Below are positions 6,256 through 10,114 of a DNA stretch of 10,114 nt, piece after piece (positions within the stretch are counted from its first letter, which is position 1; each line of letters opens with the position of its first letter). The position numbers and the translations under genes are program-made. The notes under the pieces are model-generated. The model was not told where the DNA came from. It made no database searches and saw nothing but the letters and a program-made list of their open reading frames with translations. Origin of the DNA: an uncultured Pseudomonadota bacterium (GTDB lineage Bacteria > SAR324 > NAC60-12); assembly GCA_913056375.1 (NCBI GenBank), contig CAJXNF010000070.1:1-10114 (forward strand), given 5' to 3'.

Positions 6256-8667
6256 TCACATCAAATGCTGTGGGTCGATATCTAGAATAATGTTTTCTTC
6301 TCGACCACAGATCAAGGGTTCTGGACCAAGAAGTGATTTTTCAAAAATTTTTCGAATCAATCCTGCAGAGGAAGCCTTAATCAACACCTGCCACCGAAAG
6401 CGATGGTTGATGCGTCGAATCGGTGCTTCGGCTGGTCCCTGACAGATTACTTGCCCTTGCCCGTTTGATCTTAAATTTTGCCGCAGAGACAAGGCAAGGT
6501 CCTTTGCTCGATGCTCATCACGAGAAACACAGAGCACACTAGCGAGGCTCATAAATGGAGGCTGCCTGAATCTTTCTCGAAGGGGTAACTCCTGATTTAC
6601 AAAAGATGCGTAATCCTGCAGTTGAGCGGTTAGCAAACTGTGATGATGAGGATTGTTTGTCTGAATCAACACCCGCCCAGGCTTTTCACCACGCCCGGCT
6701 CTGCCAGCAACTTGAGTGAGTAGTTGGAATGTCCTCTCTGCTGAGCGAAAATCTGGCAAATTCAGTCCCAAATCGGCCAAAAGCACTCCGACTAAAGTTA
6801 CGTTCGGAAAGTCATGTCCCTTGGTAACCAGTTGAGTACCAATCACGATGTCGACTTCATGACTTTGAATTTTCTGCTGCATTTCGCTCAATGCATGCTT
6901 TCCATGGAGTGTATCACGATCCATCCTGAGCAGCCGGGCATCAGGGAAAACGACCCGCAGATCTTGCTCAATCTGCTCAGTACCGGTGCCCACCAATCGC
7001 ATGGCCGTCTGCGTTCCACAATTCGGACAAATCTTGGGAAACTTTTGGTTGTGATCACATTGGTGGCAGCAAAGTTTTTCGCTGCTCTGATGATACACCA
7101 AGCTCAAACTACAGGCATCGCAATTAATCGTATTCTCACATTCTGGACACTGAACGACTGGAGCATATCCTCGACGATTCAGAAAGAGAATTGCCTGTTC
7201 TTTTTTCTGAAGGCAGATCCGTAGAGCCTCAACAAGTTCCTTTGTGAAGAAGTAGCAACCAGACTGGCGAGGCTGTTGGCGCAGATCGAGAAGCTCCACC
7301 TCAGGAAGTTTTGCTCCAGTCAGAGCTCTGGATGGCAGCTCCAGCAGATGGTACTTTCCTGTTCTGCTGTTTTGCCATGATTCAATTGACGGAGTTGCTG
7401 AACCCAAGATGACCGTTGTTTTTTCCTGAAACGCTCGATAAACAGCAACATCACGACCTTGATAACGTGGGGACTCACCTTGCTTGTAAGATTGGTCATG
7501 CTCTTCATCGATGACGACTAGCCCAAGGTTCTGGAGAGGCGCAAAAATCGCGCTTCGAGCACCAATTGCGATTTTCGCCTGTCCCAATTGAATACGTGAC
7601 CACTCATCAAATCGTTCTCCATCATCCATTCCACTGTGAAGAACAGCCACAAGATCCCCAAATCTTTCACGAAAGCGGTTGACCAATTGTGGCGTTAGGG
7701 AAATTTCAGGAACAAGCACCAAGGCTGTCTTTTCCAGTTCAAGGCATTTTCTGACAGCGTGAAGGTAGACCTCTGTCTTCCCACTTCCCGTCACACCATG
7801 AAGGAGAAAGGCTTTGTATTCTTTGGAGTCCAGACTTTGTTCAATCAGTGTCCAAACATTTTGCTGATCCACCGAAAGTTTTTGAAAGTCCGTAGGAACT
7901 GGTAGACCTTGTGGCAAAAATCTTCTGAAAACTCGTTCTTCAAAAGTTTCGACAACTTGCTCCTCGACCAGTTGCTTCAATAAAGAAGCCGGAGCTTTGA
8001 TTTCATCACGCAGGTTGAGCCAAGGTACTGAGTCACGCTCTAGCAATATTTCTAGTAAGCGCTGACGTTTAGTTTTCTTGCGGCTTGATTTGCCTGGCTT
8101 ATCAGAAGGACTGTTTTTAAGCCTGACCCAGCGTTCTGTCTTAATCTTAGCTCGTTGCTGCACAAGATGACGCTGCACTTTAAGCACTCCGCTATCGAGC
8201 CAAGACTGTCGGATTTCTTCATCGGCTGCAGAGGGGTTCAATTCTTTCCATTCTTGGTCTGTCCAGCGCTCCCTGTTTAGCAAACCAGCAAATTTTTCTA
8301 GTGGCTTTGATTCCTGGTCTGGTCTTGAGGAGCCCCAGGAATATTCACTTTGCAAATGAACTCCCAAGCCTCCCGGCAAAGCAGCCTGCAAGACCTCTCC
8401 CCACCCACAGAAATAGTATTCTGCAACCCACCTGGTTAGATCCAAGAGATCTCTGTTGATGATCGGATGCTCATCCAGCAACGCTAAGATCTGTCGGACA
8501 CTTTCAAATTCAGATTTTTCTTTGATGCCAACGATCAAACCACACTTTTTTTGACGTCGAAAAGGGACCAAAACCCGTTGTCCTAATTTGGGCCCATTCC
8601 ACCCAGCAGGCCACTGATAGTCAAAGACTTGTCGAAGAGGAATAACGAGAGCAATTTCTACGAACAC
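6256..8667 (-). CDS. priA: Primosomal protein N', replication restart helicase
   Basis: PriA, a superfamily 2 DNA helicase that recognises stalled or repaired forks and starts reloading of the replicative helicase. 803 residues, longer than E. coli PriA (732). The N-terminal 3'-DNA-binding domain spans about 1-105 and a winged-helix region lies near 200-250. The helicase core has Walker A GVTGSGKT (291-298), DEEH (387-390), GSATPS (422-427) and the QVAGRAGRG motif VI (652-660). Inserted between the helicase lobes is the zinc-binding region, with all eight expected cysteines (C507, C510, C516, C519, C534, C537, C547, C550). The C-terminal domain ends ILDIDPQHLM, as is usual. Extra length lies at about 105-205, a polar linker with a basic cluster (SSRKKTKRQR). 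The start is GTG at 8667, chosen because FVEIALVIPLRQVFDY aligns with PriA N-termini; no Shine-Dalgarno is visible. It is the first gene of the block running to the PAP2 gene. Confidence 0.97.
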   Translation of the reverse strand: MFVEIALVIPLRQVFDYQWPAGWNGPKLGQRVLVPFRRQKKCGLIVGIKEKSEFESVRQILALLDEHPIINRDLLDLTRWVAEYYFCGWGEVLQAALPGGLGVHLQSEYSWGSSRPDQESKPLEKFAGLLNRERWTDQEWKELNPSAADEEIRQSWLDSGVLKVQRHLVQQRAKIKTERWVRLKNSPSDKPGKSSRKKTKRQRLLEILLERDSVPWLNLRDEIKAPASLLKQLVEEQVVETFEERVFRRFLPQGLPVPTDFQKLSVDQQNVWTLIEQSLDSKEYKAFLLHGVTGSGKTEVYLHAVRKCLELEKTALVLVPEISLTPQLVNRFRERFGDLVAVLHSGMDDGERFDEWSRIQLGQAKIAIGARSAIFAPLQNLGLVVIDEEHDQSYKQGESPRYQGRDVAVYRAFQEKTTVILGSATPSIESWQNSRTGKYHLLELPSRALTGAKLPEVELLDLRQQPRQSGCYFFTKELVEALRICLQKKEQAILFLNRRGYAPVVQCPECENTINCDACSLSLVYHQSSEKLCCHQCDHNQKFPKICPNCGTQTAMRLVGTGTEQIEQDLRVVFPDARLLRMDRDTLHGKHALSEMQQKIQSHEVDIVIGTQLVTKGHDFPNVTLVGVLLADLGLNLPDFRSAERTFQLLTQVAGRAGRGEKPGRVLIQTNNPHHHSLLTAQLQDYASFVNQELPLRERFRQPPFMSLASVLCVSRDEHRAKDLALSLRQNLRSNGQGQVICQGPAEAPIRRINHRFRWQVLIKASSAGLIRKIFEKSLLGPEPLICGREENIILDIDPQHLM

Positions 8668-8838
8668 GAGGGTGAATTCTTAGGAGATTGTAAAATTGGA
8701 GATTGAAACTTCCCTTGGAATGAACGATTGCAAACAGTGAACGAACAAATACCACCACCTATTTTGAGGCTTGGGACTTTCCAAAAGCAAGTGTTCATCC
8801 TTGCAATGAATTATTGATAAAAAGATCAGGAGACACAC
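8668..8838. other. Divergent intergenic region between priA and aldehyde dehydrogenase gene
   Basis: 171 bases separate the two divergent starts, so promoters for both should be here. I could not pick out a convincing -35/-10 pair in either direction; the best candidates matched only about three or four of six bases per box. The plus-strand gene has a good AGGAG (8828-8832). The only pattern found is the direct repeat listed separately. No small ORF or RNA structure is evident. Confidence 0.5.
8683..8705. repeat. Tandem direct repeat GGAGATTG, 15-base period
   Basis: GGAGATTG occurs at 8683-8690 and again at 8698-8705, just upstream of the priA start codon on the minus strand (read there as CAATCTCC). 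Two 8-base copies on nearly one and a half turns of helix could be a binding site, or chance. It would fall in the priA leader or core promoter. Confidence 0.3.
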
Positions 8839-10114
8839 ATGAGCCAGCACTTCAATCTACAAATCCCCGGTGCACAAAGCGATGATGGCCAAATTGAGGT
8901 TACCGCTCCCTATGATGGGACTTTGATTGCCACCGTCACTGCAGCGGATGCTGATGCAGTAGAGTTAGCCCTTTCCACCGCAGATCGATTGTACCGAGAT
9001 CGCGATCTCTGGCTAAAGCCCGCCAAACGTATGGAAATTCTTGAAAAAACCGCTTCTATCATGTCAGAAAGAGCAGAGGAATTAGCCGTCGAAGCTGCCC
9101 GGGAAGGTGGTAAACCGTTGATTGACTCCAGGGCAGAAGTAGCAAGGGCAATTGATGGGGTGAGAAACTGCATTGAGGTTCTGAGAACTCAGGCAGGGGA
9201 GGAAATCCCAATGAATCTGAATCCAGCTTCAGAGGGCAAGTTCGCTGTAACGAGACACGAACCCATTGGTATCGTCGTAGCAGTCAGTGCCTTCAACCAT
9301 CCACTGAACTTGATTGTACACCAGGTCGGACCTGCTGTAGCAACAGGATGTCCAGTGATCATAAAACCTGCAGAGGACACACCCCTTTCCTGCTTCCGTT
9401 TCATCAACATCCTTCGGGAGGCTGGGTTACCTGAAGAATGGTGCCAATCACTGATCGTTAAAAATTTAGAAAATGCCACTAAATTGGTCACTGATTCCCG
9501 TGTCGCCTTCTTCTCCTTCATTGGTAGCGCTCGTGTGGGCTGGTCACTACGATCTCAAGTTGCACCGGGAACACGCTGTGCCCTTGAACACGGTGGCGCA
9601 GCCCCTGTTGTAGTTGCCGCTGATGCAGATTTAGAGCGATTGGTGCCCTCACTGACGAAGGGGGGATTCTATCACGCTGGGCAAGTGTGCGTATCAGTAC
9701 AAAGAGTATTTGCTGATAGCATCATTGCTCGAGAAGTAGCTCAAAAAACAGCAGAAGAAGCCAAAAAGTTAATCGTTGGAGACCCCACAGACGCAGCCAC
9801 TGAAGTAGGTCCGCTGATTCGACATCGAGAGACCGATCGGGTAGAGGCTTGGGTCAATGAGGCAGTAGCGGCTGGCGCAGAAGTGCTCTGTGGCGGGAAG
9901 CGGATTTCAGATTCATGTTTTGAAGCCACCGTCCTGCTGAATCCACCAAGTGACTGCAAAGTCAGCCAGGCAGAGATCTTTGGACCAGTAGTCTGCGTCT
10001 ACAGCGTTGAGAATGTAGATGCTGCAATCGCTAGGGCCAATGACGTTCCCTTTTCCTTTCAGGCCTCTGTCTTCACGAGAAGCATTGACACAGCAATGCG
10101 TGCCTACAGCCGTC
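8839..10114 (+). CDS. NAD(P)-dependent aldehyde dehydrogenase (3' end off window)
   Basis: An aldehyde dehydrogenase superfamily enzyme that oxidises an aldehyde to the acid. 425 codons are visible; the family is about 475-480, so roughly the last 50 residues are missing. Catalytic residues are complete: N153 in SAFNHPLNL, K176 in KPAEDTP (cofactor), E250 in LEHGGAAPVVV, the nucleophile C284 in AGQVCVSVQRV (the expected 34 residues after E250), and E379 in EIFGP. The usual LGG after the catalytic Glu reads HGG, and the usual PWNFP reads AFNHP. GQVC(V/I)SVQRV recalls the branch with lactaldehyde, sulfolactaldehyde and non-phosphorylating glyceraldehyde-3-phosphate dehydrogenases. It does not look like CoA-acylating MmsA. 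The substrate is not assignable. The start ATG is backed by AGGAG (8828-8832) six bases upstream. It is divergent from priA, so it begins its own unit; what follows is outside the window. Confidence 0.93.
   Translation, partial: MSQHFNLQIPGAQSDDGQIEVTAPYDGTLIATVTAADADAVELALSTADRLYRDRDLWLKPAKRMEILEKTASIMSERAEELAVEAAREGGKPLIDSRAEVARAIDGVRNCIEVLRTQAGEEIPMNLNPASEGKFAVTRHEPIGIVVAVSAFNHPLNLIVHQVGPAVATGCPVIIKPAEDTPLSCFRFINILREAGLPEEWCQSLIVKNLENATKLVTDSRVAFFSFIGSARVGWSLRSQVAPGTRCALEHGGAAPVVVAADADLERLVPSLTKGGFYHAGQVCVSVQRVFADSIIAREVAQKTAEEAKKLIVGDPTDAATEVGPLIRHRETDRVEAWVNEAVAAGAEVLCGGKRISDSCFEATVLLNPPSDCKVSQAEIFGPVVCVYSVENVDAAIARANDVPFSFQASVFTRSIDTAMRAYSR

Noticed and set aside
6814..7224. 136-codon plus-strand ORF
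   Set aside because: It lies wholly antisense to the zinc-binding and helicase part of priA, which has complete motifs; the translation shows no recognisable domain.
9189..9521. 110-codon minus-strand ORF, with others at 8910-9173 and 9741-9959
   Set aside because: They are antisense to the aldehyde dehydrogenase, whose plus-strand frame is open from 8839 to the window end with all active-site residues.
5315..10114. Valine catabolism unit (MmsA/MmsB) from the dehydrogenase and the aldehyde dehydrogenase
   Set aside because: The aldehyde dehydrogenase has non-acylating motifs, the two genes are on opposite strands, and priA lies between them.

Overview
The window is an ordinary chromosomal stretch from a Gram-negative bacterium. 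Lipid A biosynthesis (lpxD) requires an LPS-bearing outer membrane, and moeA implies that the cell makes molybdenum cofactor. Base composition looks close to even (roughly mid-40s % GC by eye, not counted). The first gene is closest, from memory, to the citramalate synthase of Leptospira. Taxonomy below 'Gram-negative, possibly a marine proteobacterial or SAR324-like lineage' is a guess. There are no RNA genes, insertion sequences, CRISPR arrays or phage genes.

Layout. Positions 1-4042 are all on the minus strand and are transcribed in the order moeA, lpxD, an RDD-family membrane protein, then a citramalate-synthase-type enzyme cut by the left edge. moeA and lpxD share one base (TAATG). lpxD and the RDD gene share four (ATGA). 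These three are therefore almost certainly one translationally coupled operon. The citramalate synthase follows after 83 bases, with its own strong Shine-Dalgarno sequence and a possible promoter.

A 279-base gap (4043-4321) holds a possible moeA promoter, an inverted repeat, and a small plus-strand ORF (4115-4252) that would encode a 45-residue single-pass membrane protein. Positions 4322-8667 are again minus strand, read as priA, a beta-hydroxyacid dehydrogenase, and a PAP2-type membrane phosphatase, tightly packed. After a 171-base divergent intergenic region, an aldehyde dehydrogenase runs rightwards off the window on the plus strand.

How the genes relate. There is no single pathway. lpxD (lipid A acylation) and the PAP2 protein (lipid phosphate or undecaprenyl pyrophosphate dephosphorylation) both touch the envelope. 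priA restarts replication forks. moeA inserts molybdenum into molybdopterin. The citramalate synthase would feed isoleucine synthesis from pyruvate and acetyl-CoA. The dehydrogenase and the aldehyde dehydrogenase could both handle small hydroxyacids or aldehydes, but they are on opposite strands with priA between them. I found no convincing new multi-gene system. The points most worth a second look are the small membrane ORF, the pyruvate-type pocket of the first enzyme, and the unusual moeA-lpxD-RDD grouping.
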